Shown here piece by piece: positions 38,087 to 48,293 of a stretch of DNA of 64,000 bases; the stretch's first letter is position 1; the number at the start of each line of letters is the position of its first letter. Origin of the DNA: Pseudoalteromonas gelatinilytica. Lineage in GTDB: Bacteria > Pseudomonadota > Gammaproteobacteria > Enterobacterales > Alteromonadaceae. Both the position numbers and the translations under genes were made by a program. The stretch lies in contig NZ_LRRU01000018.1 in assembly GCF_001641615.1 (NCBI RefSeq), positions 345,413-409,412 on the forward strand. Reading direction: 5' to 3'. The notes below the pieces were generated by a model that saw only the letters and a list, made by a program, of their open reading frames with translations, did not search any database and was not told the DNA's origin.

Positions 38087-39286
38087 GTGGATTTACAAAC
38101 CGCTCTAGCTGAGATAAAACGCGGTGCAGAAGAGATATTAATTGAAGACGAATTAGTCGAAAAGCTAAAGTCTGGTAAGAAACTTAAGATCAAAGCGGGT
38201 TTCGATCCAACTGCGCCTGATCTGCATTTAGGCCACACAGTTCTTATCAACAAAATGAAGACCTTCCAAGACCTAGGTCATGAAGTGATTTTCTTAATCG
38301 GTGATTTCACCGGTATGATTGGTGATCCAACGGGTAAAAACGTTACACGTAAGCCATTAACTCGTGAAGATGTATTAGCTAACGCTGAAACATATAAAGA
38401 GCAAGTATTTAAAATTCTTGATCCTGCAAAAACGACTGTTGCATTCAACTCTACGTGGATGGAGAACTTAGGTGCAGCAGGTATGATTAAACTGGCTGCG
38501 CGTCAAACAGTAGCACGTATGCTAGAACGTGATGACTTTAAAAAGCGTTATGCCGGCGGTCAATCAATTGCGATCCACGAATTTTTATATCCACTGGTAC
38601 AAGGTTGGGACTCAGTTGCATTAGAAGCTGATGTTGAGCTTGGCGGTACAGACCAACGCTTTAACCTATTAATGGGTCGTGAATTACAAAAAGACGAAGG
38701 CCAAAAGCCACAAACAGTACTCATGATGCCACTGCTTGAAGGTACTGACGGCGTTCAAAAAATGTCTAAGTCATTAGGTAACTACATTGGTATTACTGAT
38801 GAGCCAAACGACATGTTTGGTAAAGTTATGTCTATCAGCGATGAGCTAATGTGGCGTTACTACGATTTATTAAGTGCATTATCAATCGAAGAGATTGCTG
38901 CACTTAAACAACGTGTTGCTGATGGTGCAAACCCGCGCGACATTAAAATTGAATTAGCAAAAGAACTGATTGCACGTTTCCACAGTGAAGACGCTGCTGA
39001 AGGTGCACATCAAGATTTCATCAAGCGTTTCCAAAAAAATGCATTGCCAGATGAGATCCCAGAAGTAACAGTAACTATTGCTGAAGACACTGTGTTCATC
39101 ACTAATTTATTAAAAGAAGCTAACCTTGTAGCAAGTACATCAGAAGCTATGCGTATGATTAAACAAGGCGCTGTAAAGATTAATGGTGAAGAAAAAGTAA
39201 CGGATACTAAGCTTGAAGTTGCTAAAGGCACAACACAGATTTACCAAGTTGGTAAACGTAAGTTTGCTAAAATCACCTTAGCTTAA
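38087..39286 (+). CDS. tyrS: Tyrosyl-tRNA synthetase
   Basis: 399 residues from a GTG, with TTTGGAG upstream. Class I signatures HLGH (47-50) and KMSKS (225-229) are intact, and an S4 RNA-binding domain closes the protein (about 335-395). The sequence style is that of the TyrZ-like branch found in Pseudomonas and Haemophilus rather than E. coli TyrS. Confidence 0.97.
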   Translation: MDLQTALAEIKRGAEEILIEDELVEKLKSGKKLKIKAGFDPTAPDLHLGHTVLINKMKTFQDLGHEVIFLIGDFTGMIGDPTGKNVTRKPLTREDVLANAETYKEQVFKILDPAKTTVAFNSTWMENLGAAGMIKLAARQTVARMLERDDFKKRYAGGQSIAIHEFLYPLVQGWDSVALEADVELGGTDQRFNLLMGRELQKDEGQKPQTVLMMPLLEGTDGVQKMSKSLGNYIGITDEPNDMFGKVMSISDELMWRYYDLLSALSIEEIAALKQRVADGANPRDIKIELAKELIARFHSEDAAEGAHQDFIKRFQKNALPDEIPEVTVTIAEDTVFITNLLKEANLVASTSEAMRMIKQGAVKINGEEKVTDTKLEVAKGTTQIYQVGKRKFAKITLA

Positions 39287-39306
39287 TTAAGTAAGTTAAT
39301 TAGTAT

Positions 39307-39334
39307 AAAAAAACCAGCTGCGGCTGGTTTTTTT
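39307..39334. terminator. Terminator after tyrS
   Basis: AAAACCAGC-TGCG-GCTGGTTTT with T run; also placed to terminate the convergent cobD gene. Confidence 0.9.
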
Positions 39335-39344
39335 GTGCTTTTTC

Positions 39345-40295
39345 TCAGCTAATAAACAGCGTAGCGACTTCAATGGCGATGATAAGCAGTAACCAAAATG
39401 CTTTCGCTTGATTTAAACGATTCACTAAAGCGGGAATATCTTCGGCATTTGGTAGGCGGTCAGTACCGACGCGCATTTTATTAAAGCGCTCACCTTGGTA
39501 TAGGGCTGGGCCGCCTAACTGCACTTGCAAGGCAGCCGATGTAACACTTAACAGCCACCCTGTATTGGTTTGATAAAAGTGTCTGCCATAGTGCTTAATA
39601 TAATGAATGCTCTGCTTGCTGGCATTGGTTGCCGCAATAGTTAATGCAACTAACCGAATGGGTAACCACTCCAATACAAATAGTAACTTAGCAATGGTCG
39701 TTAAAAACGGGTTGTTTGGCTTACGATTCTTACGCCATGCTTGATGCATTAATGTGAGTAAGCGATAAACCAAAGCAAGGATAGCGCCGCCAAGCAGATA
39801 AAAGAATATAACGGCAAAATAATGCCGCGCACTTTGCAAAACGAGCGATTCCATGGTTGCTTTACAAATGCCTGGGGCAGATAAACGTGATACATCACGG
39901 GCAACAAGGCTAGCTACTAGCTCTCTGGCGGTGGCTTTTTGATTGAGCTTAAGTAGCCTTGCAATACGTAATGACTTCTTCTCTTGAGCGCGGCTACTGA
40001 GTAACAAATATAAAATTAAGCCATTTAATAACTCGGGGTAAAAGGCAAACTCTAAAAAAAGTACAACCAAGGTGACTATAACTAAAACAGTGAAGCTAAA
40101 AGCCAAAGTTGAGGCTAAATATTGATAACTTTTGGGGTTCGCGGGGCTGTATAAACGCTCGCCGAGGGCAGAGAAAATAACGCTTAAAAAGGTATTCGGA
40201 TGATACCAACTTACCAAAGGAAAAAAGCGCTCAGCAAAGAGCGCTACAAAAAATACAATAATGTCCAAATGGTTTTGAACAATATTTGCAATCAC
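39345..40295 (-). CDS. cobD: CobD/CbiB family adenosylcobinamide-phosphate synthase
   Basis: 316-residue membrane protein (about five helices) of cobalamin synthesis. Motifs include ARELVASLVARDVSRLSAPGI (split across a loop) and TNTGWLLSVTSAALQVQLGGP. It starts with GTG one base after the mtnN stop, within TAAGGTG, so the two are translationally coupled. Many marine bacteria carry it without a full pathway, for salvage. No other cobalamin gene is in the window. Confidence 0.85.
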   Translation of the reverse strand: MIANIVQNHLDIIVFFVALFAERFFPLVSWYHPNTFLSVIFSALGERLYSPANPKSYQYLASTLAFSFTVLVIVTLVVLFLEFAFYPELLNGLILYLLLSSRAQEKKSLRIARLLKLNQKATARELVASLVARDVSRLSAPGICKATMESLVLQSARHYFAVIFFYLLGGAILALVYRLLTLMHQAWRKNRKPNNPFLTTIAKLLFVLEWLPIRLVALTIAATNASKQSIHYIKHYGRHFYQTNTGWLLSVTSAALQVQLGGPALYQGERFNKMRVGTDRLPNAEDIPALVNRLNQAKAFWLLLIIAIEVATLFIS

Positions 40296-40296
40296 C

Positions 40297-41004
40297 TTAT
40301 AAACTCACCGACGTCAGTTTCTCTAAAAGAGCAACAACCATTTTAGATGAGTTGATAGATGCAGTTTCGATATACTCTTCAAATGATTGCGGCGACTCTT
40401 TGCCAGCAATGTCAGACATTGAACGAATAACAACAAATGGTGTTTCTAGCACGTGACAAGCCTGTGCAATTGCTGCGCCTTCCATTTCTACTGCAAGCAT
40501 TGTTGGGAATTCAGCGCGTGTTTTTTCAATTCGTACTGGGTCACACATGAATGAATCACCAGTACAAATAAGGCCAATCATGGTTTTAACATCACTGATT
40601 TGGCTAACACTTTGCTCTGCTGCTTCAATTAGTTTAGGGTGTGCAGCAAAGCCAGCTGGCATTTGTGGTACTTGGCCGATTTCGTAACCGAATGCAGTAA
40701 CGTCTACGTCATGGTGGCGTACTTCTGAAGAAATAACGACATCGCCCACATTTAATGATGGCTCAAAACCACCTGCAGAACCTGTGTTGATCACACAATC
40801 AGGGCTGAAGTTATCGATTAGCAGTGTAGTTGCAACAGCAGAGGCTACTTTACCAATACCAGATTGAACTAAAGTAACTTTGTTACCTGCTAATTCACCC
40901 GTGTAAAATGTAAAACCAGCTTTAGTCATGATGCTTGGGTTTGCCATCGCTTCGCGTAAGATTTTTACTTCTGGCTCCATCGCGCCAATAATACCAACGT
41001 GCAT
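40297..41004 (-). CDS. mtnN: 5'-methylthioadenosine/S-adenosylhomocysteine nucleosidase
   Basis: 235 residues; the ATG at 41004 is chosen because AAGGAAT precedes it and the protein then begins [13 protein letters not shown] like its homologues. It cleaves MTA and SAH to free adenine. Catalytic Glu in MEPEV and the Asp of SMSDIAG are present, as is [12 protein letters not shown]. Confidence 0.96.
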   Translation of the reverse strand: MHVGIIGAMEPEVKILREAMANPSIMTKAGFTFYTGELAGNKVTLVQSGIGKVASAVATTLLIDNFSPDCVINTGSAGGFEPSLNVGDVVISSEVRHHDVDVTAFGYEIGQVPQMPAGFAAHPKLIEAAEQSVSQISDVKTMIGLICTGDSFMCDPVRIEKTRAEFPTMLAVEMEGAAIAQACHVLETPFVVIRSMSDIAGKESPQSFEEYIETASINSSKMVVALLEKLTSVSL

Positions 41005-41064
41005 AATATTTGATTCCTTAGGTTGAATAGGGGGATTATACCTAAAAATGTCTAAAACAAACAA

Positions 41065-41092
41065 AAAAGCAGACCTTAAAGTCTGCTTTTGC
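41065..41092 (-). terminator. Terminator after the DUF2726 gene
   Basis: AAAAGCAGAC-CTTAAA-GTCTGCTTTT with A/T runs on both sides. Confidence 0.87.
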
Positions 41093-41107
41093 CAAATTTA
41101 TGACGGG

Positions 41108-41701
41108 CTATATTTCAGCAAGCGCCGTTGAGTGTGCTTTTGCTTGAGATGGTGATAATACAGCAGGTTTTGTTACGCGGTTACGCGAAGGTCTAATTGG
41201 TGCTGCTGCAGGTTTACCAAGTTTAAACATGATAGCGTCACGCACTTCTCTTGGTTGATAGCCAGATTTTACTTTCATACGAATATGCGGAATACCGGCA
41301 GCTTCTAATGCGCCACTTACAAACCAATCACGCTGTGCCTTGTGGCCGTCGCGGTTGGTGTTATTTACTAAATCAACAGCAGCAACAATGGTGAGTTTGT
41401 CTTTGTCGATGAGTACATAGTCGAGCTGTTTATTTTTGGCTTTTGCCATTGCTGCGCGCTTAGCTTTAACAGATAAGCCTTGCTTACAGTCAATTAAATC
41501 AATGAGTTTAACGCGGCTAACAATTTTATATTGATCACCAACAGCGCGTTCAAGAAGATGTAAAAATGCACTCTCCACTTGCGTAAAAACAGTTTGTTTA
41601 CGAGTGAAAGGGTAAGGGTTTCCGCCTTCATCGGTAAACTTTGACGCAACAACAGAGGCTACTACGACTAAAACTAAAATTGATAATAAAGCGAATTCCA
41701 T
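41108..41701 (-). CDS. DUF2726 domain protein, membrane-anchored
   Basis: 197 residues from the ATG at 41701 (GGAG seven bases before). An N-terminal transmembrane helix (3-20) is followed by a DUF2726 domain (about 40-165; FTQVESAFLHLLERA, LDYVLIDKDKLTIVAAVDL), a fold related to restriction-like nucleases. A basic Pro/Ala-rich tail ends it. Function unknown. Confidence 0.82.
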   Translation of the reverse strand: MEFALLSILVLVVVASVVASKFTDEGGNPYPFTRKQTVFTQVESAFLHLLERAVGDQYKIVSRVKLIDLIDCKQGLSVKAKRAAMAKAKNKQLDYVLIDKDKLTIVAAVDLVNNTNRDGHKAQRDWFVSGALEAAGIPHIRMKVKSGYQPREVRDAIMFKLGKPAAAPIRPSRNRVTKPAVLSPSQAKAHSTALAEI

Positions 41702-41780
41702 ACGGTAACTCCACAACAACAAATTGACACTGAAAATAAATAGCAATTAGCGTGCCTAAGTGTGGAGTTACCCGAAATTT

Positions 41781-42713
41781 TTAAGCTGTGTATCCGCCTG
41801 CGATACCTTTAACAGCGATTGCCACGGCATCATGGGCATGAAGTGATTCGTAGTGGTTTATTTGCAGCCAGTAATCTGCGTAGTTTTGCTCTTCAAGTAA
41901 GCCTTTAATTTTACGCGCAGCATCTTCACAGAACATGAGGTTTTGACCATTTAAGCGGGCAAACTCTTGCTCATCTTCACGTTTAACAGCCGCTTGAACA
42001 GGCGTCTTTAGCTCAGCTTCTAAAGCATCAATTAAGCCAACCACATCAAAACTGTCAATTTGGCTGTCGAGTTTTACTTTCACGTTTGCAATTGAACGCT
42101 GTGAATGTGGTGTAGCAACAATCCCATCCGTTGTGCCTAGCCATTCTAGAACAGTTTGCTTATCAACATGTTGCTCTGCAAATTTTTCACTAAATGCATT
42201 TTGAATTAACTGACGAGCAAGGGCCGCTGAGCATGGGCAAGTTGATGAGTAGGTTACATCAACCATTAGCTCAAAGCTTAAAACGCCTTGATTGATTTTA
42301 GCTATAAGATGAATAGGGTAGTTTTTCCAGCCTACTTTGCCGCTTAATAACGATTTACGACGTAATGGCAGCTCAAATTTAAATTCAATTTGCGCTTGGT
42401 CACTTAAATCATCATGGCTACTAATAAAGGTATCAAGTGCTTGCGCAAGTGTTTGCGGATTCACTTGCTGCTCGGTTGATAAAGTATCCAGCGCTAAAAA
42501 CAAACGCGACATATGAATGCCTTTCGCGTCTTCTTTATGTAAGTTCACAAAAGCGCGTGCTTTGGCAATCACATTTACAGGGGCAATATTGCGAGATTCA
42601 AAAATGAAAGGAAGTTCAATTTCGCCCATGCCAACCCAGTCTAATTTACCTGTTCGTAAGGCGGGAGCCGTATCAGCAATATCTGGCATTGTGGTTTGCA
42701 TGGTAATACTCAT
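41781..42713 (-). CDS. folE2: GTP cyclohydrolase FolE2
   Basis: 310 residues of the type IB (COG1469) enzyme that makes dihydroneopterin triphosphate for folate. Motifs: MSRLFLAL, the metal Cys in STCPCSAAL, and [12 protein letters not shown] choose the ATG at 42713; an ATG at 42701 or a TTG at 42722 are alternatives. FolE2 replaces the zinc-dependent FolE in some bacteria under zinc shortage; I see no Zur box here. Confidence 0.94.
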   Translation of the reverse strand: MSITMQTTMPDIADTAPALRTGKLDWVGMGEIELPFIFESRNIAPVNVIAKARAFVNLHKEDAKGIHMSRLFLALDTLSTEQQVNPQTLAQALDTFISSHDDLSDQAQIEFKFELPLRRKSLLSGKVGWKNYPIHLIAKINQGVLSFELMVDVTYSSTCPCSAALARQLIQNAFSEKFAEQHVDKQTVLEWLGTTDGIVATPHSQRSIANVKVKLDSQIDSFDVVGLIDALEAELKTPVQAAVKREDEQEFARLNGQNLMFCEDAARKIKGLLEEQNYADYWLQINHYESLHAHDAVAIAVKGIAGGYTA

Positions 42714-42875
42714 TCTTTGCAATTATTAAAGCGCGGTATTTTACATGAAAAAATATAAAAAAGCGGCGTTGATGAAAAAATTCTATGTTTATCGCACAAT
42801 ATGAATATTTCTAAAGGAATAGTGATAAAATTAGCTATGCTGTTTTTTTTCGATTATGTGCCTAAGCTTTAATAT

Positions 42876-45203
42876 ATGATTGATTCTTCTTTGAGTCCGT
42901 GGGCTCGCACACTCTCAAGCTTTATTTCTAAATACGGTGAGTTTAAAACTGCCGCTGCCTGTTACGCCTTATTATTGGTCATGTCGCTGATCTTATCGTG
43001 CATGTTTTATTATGTAGCGGTTGGTACGGTGACTTTAGTTGATGTTTTGGCGGTGATGTTTTTTACCGCAGTAGTATCACCGATTTTAATTACTGTGCTG
43101 CTTAATTCGATTCGTCAGTTAGAAGCCTCTTACAGTTATTTAGATAGCGCAACCAAACAAGAAAAACTGCTTAACCAAACACTAAAAGACAATATCAGTC
43201 GCTTAAACGAAGAGATTGATGAGCGTAAAATGGCGTTTCATGCTAAGCATAGAGCGATTGAAGAACTCAGACGCGAAATCGCCGAGCGTAAGAAAACCCA
43301 ACAAGAGCTTGCACAACAGGGCATGTTATTACGCTCTATTGTCGACTCGTCTCCCGATTTATTTTATTACCGCGATAACAACGGCGTGTTTGCTGGCTGT
43401 AATAAAATGTTTGAACAAGTGATCGGAAAAACCAGTGATGAGCTAATTGGCAAGAGTGTCGAAGACATCTACCCAAGCGATTATTTGCCAGAAGTGCTGC
43501 GCACCGATAAAAAAGTATCTCAAACCCATCAAGCCTTGACGCTCGACGTTGAATACCCCGTTGATGGTGAAAAGCGCTGGTTTGAAATGCGTAAGCTACC
43601 CTTCATTAATGAAAAAGGTGAGTACATTGGTTTGCTTGCCTTTGGCCGTGATATCACCAGTCGTAAAGAGGCGGCTCAAGCCCTTGAAGCAGCTTATAAA
43701 GACAAAGGTAAGTTCATTGCAACCTTGAGCCACGAATTAAGAACACCGCTTAACGGTATTGTGGGTCTAACTCGCATGCTACTTGATACAGAACTTGATA
43801 AACAACAACGAAGCTGGTGTAACACGGTATTTTCAAGCGCCGAAACCCTTGGCAATATTTTTAACGATATTATCGACTTGGATAAAATTGACCGTGAGCA
43901 GCTCGATATTGTTGCTGACTCAGTCAATGTGGCCGACTTCATTAATGATGTAGTGAACTTCGCTGGCTTAATTGCAGAACAAAAGGGACTAGAGTTCAAT
44001 ATTAAACGTAAGGGCACGCTAGATGTGTATGCGTCCCTTGATCCGACTCGTTTACGTCAGGTTGTTTGGAACCTGATTAACAATGCCGTTAAGTTCACTC
44101 AGCAAGGTCATGTAGAACTTGAGTGTCGTCGTGAGAATCGTCCTGATGGTCCATGGTTAGTGATGCGTGTTAGCGACACGGGCCAAGGTATTCCTCAAGA
44201 GCAGCTACATCGTATCTTTGACATGTACTACAAAGCGCCAGACATCAACGGCACCAATGCTATTGGCTCTGGTATCGGCCTTGCGGTAACAAAAGCGCTT
44301 GTTAGTGCTATGAAAGGTGAAATCCATGTTAGTAGTACGGAAGGTGAGGGCAGTGTTTTTGTTGTTGAAATACCGCTTAAGCTTTGTATTGCGCCAACAG
44401 AGCAAAATTATGCAGTGCGCAGCTTAAACATACTGTTAGTTGAAGATGTGCCGCTAAATGCCGAAATTGCTACTAACCTACTTGAGCAGCGTGGTCATGA
44501 AGTTATTTGGGCTGAAACCGGTGAAGATGCGCTGTCGTTTGTCTACACAGAAGATGACTTAGACCTCGTTCTGCTTGATATGCAGTTACCTGATATCAAT
44601 GGTGATGAAGTGGCTCGTCAAATTCGTGACGATGAGCATTTTGATAACCTGCCAATTGTTGCTTTGACTGCCAACGTGCGTAGTGCCGAAGAAGAGCTTG
44701 CAGGTATTAATATTCAAGGTGCACTCGCTAAGCCCATCAACACCACTAAACTCGATAAAATGCTCGGCGAGCTATTCGATATTAAACAGCAGAAAAACTG
44801 TCAGCCAGATCCAATAAAAGCGGTAGCTGAAAAAGATTTATCGGGTATTCGTGTTGAGTTACTTGATATTGAAACTATCGAAGATTTTGTAGGCTCAATG
44901 GGGCTGGTGATCTTTAATCGTAGTTGTGAGTTATTTAGCAAGTTAAACCCTCAGTATCAAACTGAGCTTGCAGATGCCTTAGCGGCAGATGATAGAGAAG
45001 AGTACAAATCGGTGGCACACAAATTAAAAGGTGCAGCTGGCTCTGTAGGTTTAAACGATGTGCAATTACATGCTAAGAAGATGGAACACGGCGCGCTTGA
45101 AGAAAGTAGTGAAGAGTTACAGCAGTGGCTTGATGAATTAGCAGTGAAAATAAATGAAGGGCGTGACGCCCTCCAATTATTCTTACAGCAGTTAGAAGAT
45201 TAA
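42876..45203 (+). CDS. arcB: ArcB-type hybrid sensor histidine kinase
   Basis: 775 residues, the E. coli ArcB architecture. Two transmembrane helices (about 24-45, 55-78), a coiled coil (85-150), a PAS domain (about 150-270), HisKA with His286 (SHELRTPLNG), HATPase (about 385-505), receiver with Asp568 (LLDMQLPD) and HPt with His715 (AHKLKGAAGS). It signals quinone redox state to ArcA. The gene is tail-to-tail with arcA, six bases between stops; in E. coli the two are far apart. Confidence 0.93.
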   Translation: MIDSSLSPWARTLSSFISKYGEFKTAAACYALLLVMSLILSCMFYYVAVGTVTLVDVLAVMFFTAVVSPILITVLLNSIRQLEASYSYLDSATKQEKLLNQTLKDNISRLNEEIDERKMAFHAKHRAIEELRREIAERKKTQQELAQQGMLLRSIVDSSPDLFYYRDNNGVFAGCNKMFEQVIGKTSDELIGKSVEDIYPSDYLPEVLRTDKKVSQTHQALTLDVEYPVDGEKRWFEMRKLPFINEKGEYIGLLAFGRDITSRKEAAQALEAAYKDKGKFIATLSHELRTPLNGIVGLTRMLLDTELDKQQRSWCNTVFSSAETLGNIFNDIIDLDKIDREQLDIVADSVNVADFINDVVNFAGLIAEQKGLEFNIKRKGTLDVYASLDPTRLRQVVWNLINNAVKFTQQGHVELECRRENRPDGPWLVMRVSDTGQGIPQEQLHRIFDMYYKAPDINGTNAIGSGIGLAVTKALVSAMKGEIHVSSTEGEGSVFVVEIPLKLCIAPTEQNYAVRSLNILLVEDVPLNAEIATNLLEQRGHEVIWAETGEDALSFVYTEDDLDLVLLDMQLPDINGDEVARQIRDDEHFDNLPIVALTANVRSAEEELAGINIQGALAKPINTTKLDKMLGELFDIKQQKNCQPDPIKAVAEKDLSGIRVELLDIETIEDFVGSMGLVIFNRSCELFSKLNPQYQTELADALAADDREEYKSVAHKLKGAAGSVGLNDVQLHAKKMEHGALEESSEELQQWLDELAVKINEGRDALQLFLQQLED

Positions 45204-45209
45204 TTCTAA

Positions 45210-45926
45210 TTAGCTGTCGATTTTACCAATGAAGCGGTAGCCTTCACCATGGATGGTGCTGATCAGCTCAGATGTGCTGTTATCGCTTTCAAAGTGTTTT
45301 CTGATACGACGAATTGTTACGTCTACAGTACGGTCGTTAGCGCGAAGCTCACGGCCAGTCATGTGCTTGATTAATTGTTCACGGCTGAAAATACGGCCCG
45401 GTGAGTCAAGCATTAAGCGTAGCGCACGGTATTCACCTTTAGGTAAACGTTTAGCGTCGCCACTTGGAGATGTTAAACAACGGCTGTTTTCATCAAGTTC
45501 CCAACCGTTAAATGTAATAACACCATTTGTTTCGATATTCGCTTCTTCGCCACCAAGGGCTGTGCGCGAAATAAGGTTACGAGCACGAATAGTTAATTCG
45601 CGAGGGTTGAATGGTTTAGTGATGTAATCATCAGCACCAATTTCAAGACCTAAAATGCGATCAACGTCGTTGTCACGACCTGTTAAGAATATTAAACCAA
45701 CGTTACGTTTTTGACGTAATTCACGTGCTAAGATTAGCCCGTTTTTACCTGGTAGATTGATGTCCATAACTACAAGGTTCACATCATCATTATTTGTAAG
45801 CTTGTCATGCATATCATCGCCATCAATGGCTTCAATAACTTTGTAACCTTCAGCTTCAAATAAACTAACGAGGTTTAGTCGAGTTACGTCTTCATCCTCT
45901 ACGATCAGAATGACTGGCGTTTGCAT
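45210..45926 (-). CDS. arcA: ArcA response regulator
   Basis: 238 residues, OmpR/PhoB type. Receiver with phospho-acceptor Asp55 (VVMDINLPG), conserved Lys in ITKPFNPRE, and a winged-helix DNA-binding domain (about 135-235; [17 protein letters not shown]). It controls respiratory and TCA genes in response to ArcB. Sequence features and its neighbour support ArcA over other OmpR-family members. Confidence 0.95.
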   Translation of the reverse strand: MQTPVILIVEDEDVTRLNLVSLFEAEGYKVIEAIDGDDMHDKLTNNDDVNLVVMDINLPGKNGLILARELRQKRNVGLIFLTGRDNDVDRILGLEIGADDYITKPFNPRELTIRARNLISRTALGGEEANIETNGVITFNGWELDENSRCLTSPSGDAKRLPKGEYRALRLMLDSPGRIFSREQLIKHMTGRELRANDRTVDVTIRRIRKHFESDNSTSELISTIHGEGYRFIGKIDS

Positions 45927-46031
45927 TGTATATTAACCTTTTCGGAAATTTTATTTACAAAAATTCGGTATTATCAAGCAAAACCGAATACTAGAGATTA
46001 TAGGATTAGATCCAATTGTTAACAAGTAAAA

Positions 46032-46553
46032 TCAATTTGGATAAAACTTAGCCATAGCTAACAATCGAGATTGCACTTTAAAGTTATGCTGCAATACGTG
46101 CTGCTTATTGATATACAGTCGGATTTTATTTCCTTCTTGAACCAGTGAGGCTATACCGCCATTTTCTAAAAAGCTGATACTTTCACCTATTGTTAAAGTA
46201 TCCAATGAAATTGTATCGGTCCAAAGTGGAAGTATATCATTTTCTAATGTTTCATCAATGTATGTGATATCACAAACTTGAGAAAGTTCAGAAATTTGCT
46301 GGGTTTTTTTCACTAATTTAACGTGAATAGGTTTTTTGTTAATTTGCAGTTCATTTCTATCTTTAAGGAAGGCGCCTGGACCTTTTTCTATATCATAAAA
46401 ACAAAACGTAATAGCAGGTGGATCCAGTTGATCATTAAACTTTGTGAACTTCGCTATTTGATATAAAAACGCCGACTTAACTTGGTCTGGTGATTTGGCA
46501 AATGCAGGGCAAACGACAAGTAAGGCTAATAAGATACAACATACAAATCTCAT
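46032..46553 (-). CDS. YfiR-family periplasmic protein
   Basis: 173 residues with a signal peptide (ends in AFAK, about residue 19) and a DUF4154/YfiR domain (VKSAFLYQIAKFTKF, FLENGGIASLVQEGNKIRLYIN). In Pseudomonas YfiR binds and represses the diguanylate cyclase YfiN. Here its ATG overlaps the stop of a histidine kinase gene, so the kinase is the probable partner. Confidence 0.88.
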   Translation of the reverse strand: MRFVCCILLALLVVCPAFAKSPDQVKSAFLYQIAKFTKFNDQLDPPAITFCFYDIEKGPGAFLKDRNELQINKKPIHVKLVKKTQQISELSQVCDITYIDETLENDILPLWTDTISLDTLTIGESISFLENGGIASLVQEGNKIRLYINKQHVLQHNFKVQSRLLAMAKFYPN

Positions 46554-48175
46554 TACGCTGCACCTTCTTGCAATGGCAGAGTAATAATAAAATGTGCGCC
46601 TTGTTGAGCCAGCTCATCAAATATGATGCTACCGCCAAGTGCTTGGGTCACTAAGTTATAAACGAGGTGCATGCCCAAACCACTGCCACCTTCACCCCGT
46701 TTGGTGGTCACGAATGGATCGAAAATTCGTTTGCGGATCGATTTGTCTACACCACTGCCGTTATCGAAGTAGTGAATGATTAAACTGCTTTCGTTGCGCT
46801 CAACATTGAAGGTGATTTCGTTATCTTGATCATCGCTAAATGCGTGGATCACAGAGTTACTTAACAGCTGCTGTAACACTTGTTGTAACGGTCCAGATTT
46901 GGTTTCAATACTGACATCATTGTTGCAGTTAATCGTGACCTTAGGATTACGGTATTGAATTTCTGAACGCATCGACATCACTACATCACTTAATAAGTTA
47001 TGTAAGTTGATTTTGGTGGAGATCTCGACATCTTGATTAACGGCTACTTTCTTAAAGCTAGATACCAGCTCTGCGGCACGATTAAGGTTGCGATAGATTA
47101 GGTCGAGGTTTTCGATACCATCCGTTATAAAGCGTTTTAAGTGCGTCGATGTTAAGGTCTTCTGTTCAAATTGTGCGTGTATTTCTGCCAGCTTGTCACG
47201 TAACAGTGTTGAGCCTGTAATTCCAAGCCCAATAGGCGTGTTAACCTCATGAGCAACACCCGCAACCATTTGGCCTAATGATGCCATCTTTTCGTTCTCG
47301 ACGATTTGGTTTTGGTATTGGTGCATTCGCTCAAGGGTATTAAGTAGCTCTTGGTTTGCTTCCCGTAAGGCGATAGTGCGCTGGTTTACTTTTTCTTCAA
47401 GGCTTTGGTTGAGCTGTTTAATTTCTTGTTTGTCTTTTTCGTGACGCTGAATTTGATTTTGAGTACGTGCAAGCATGATGTTTAAGCTGCTAGCAAGCTG
47501 GTTTATTTCATCGATATTGGTTTTTTGCGCGCGGGTTTCATAGTTATGGTTTTTCGACACGTCTTGCAGCAAGTTACTTAATTCATCAATAGGGTTTGCA
47601 ATACGTTTTTGAATACGTCGAGCAACAAAGTACACCAACACTAAAACGAAAAGGGTAAGTAAAATATCGATGATAATTTTACGATTAATATATTGATTGA
47701 GTCTGTCTAAGCCACCGCGAACATACACATAACCAATGGTGTTGCCTTCGTAGACAATTGGGGTGATAAGCTCAATATCTTTATCTTTAAAGCGTGGCTC
47801 TAATAAATTATCAATACTGCTAACTTTGATAGGCACAGGCGGGGTTCTATTGGCATTAAAGCTACTAAAAAACACCGGCTCGTTTGATAACTCATCGATT
47901 GAATAGATGTGGATATTTTTAATTAGCGGCACAGATTCGAATGACTTTAAGCGCTCGGATTCGGTTTCGTTATCGTCAAACAACACGGTGATTTGGGCGT
48001 TGTAGGCGATTATTTTCGATAGGATAGAGATTTTATCGACAATCAGCGCTTTTTGCTCTTTTACATCGAGGTAAGTCGATATAGAAATAGACAAAGACAA
48101 GCATAACGCAGTGACTAGCATTACCGCGTTAGTCAACGCTTTACGAATACTTGTTTGTGTCGAGAATATTGACAT
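46553..48175 (-). CDS. Sensor histidine kinase with CHASE8-type periplasmic domain
   Basis: 540 residues. Transmembrane helices at about 14-34 and 166-184 bracket a CHASE8-like domain (KISILSKIIAYNAQITVLFDD is split over its start). HAMP follows (186-240), a coiled coil with the Q-rich segment (240-290), HisKA with His309 (GVAHEVNTP) and HATPase (about 400-535; GGSGLGMHLVYNLV). No receiver or regulator gene is adjacent. The sensor domain is of the YfiN type, but the output is a kinase. Confidence 0.87.
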   Translation of the reverse strand: MSIFSTQTSIRKALTNAVMLVTALCLSLSISISTYLDVKEQKALIVDKISILSKIIAYNAQITVLFDDNETESERLKSFESVPLIKNIHIYSIDELSNEPVFFSSFNANRTPPVPIKVSSIDNLLEPRFKDKDIELITPIVYEGNTIGYVYVRGGLDRLNQYINRKIIIDILLTLFVLVLVYFVARRIQKRIANPIDELSNLLQDVSKNHNYETRAQKTNIDEINQLASSLNIMLARTQNQIQRHEKDKQEIKQLNQSLEEKVNQRTIALREANQELLNTLERMHQYQNQIVENEKMASLGQMVAGVAHEVNTPIGLGITGSTLLRDKLAEIHAQFEQKTLTSTHLKRFITDGIENLDLIYRNLNRAAELVSSFKKVAVNQDVEISTKINLHNLLSDVVMSMRSEIQYRNPKVTINCNNDVSIETKSGPLQQVLQQLLSNSVIHAFSDDQDNEITFNVERNESSLIIHYFDNGSGVDKSIRKRIFDPFVTTKRGEGGSGLGMHLVYNLVTQALGGSIIFDELAQQGAHFIITLPLQEGAA

Positions 48176-48293
48176 GCGCTATAGTAGGCCAGAATTTTTG
48201 TTATTAGTAAGAGTTTAGTCTAGCAAAGACATTAAAAAGTAACTAAATATTTTAAAAAATATTTTTGCAACGAATAAGCTATTTACTCAGCTT

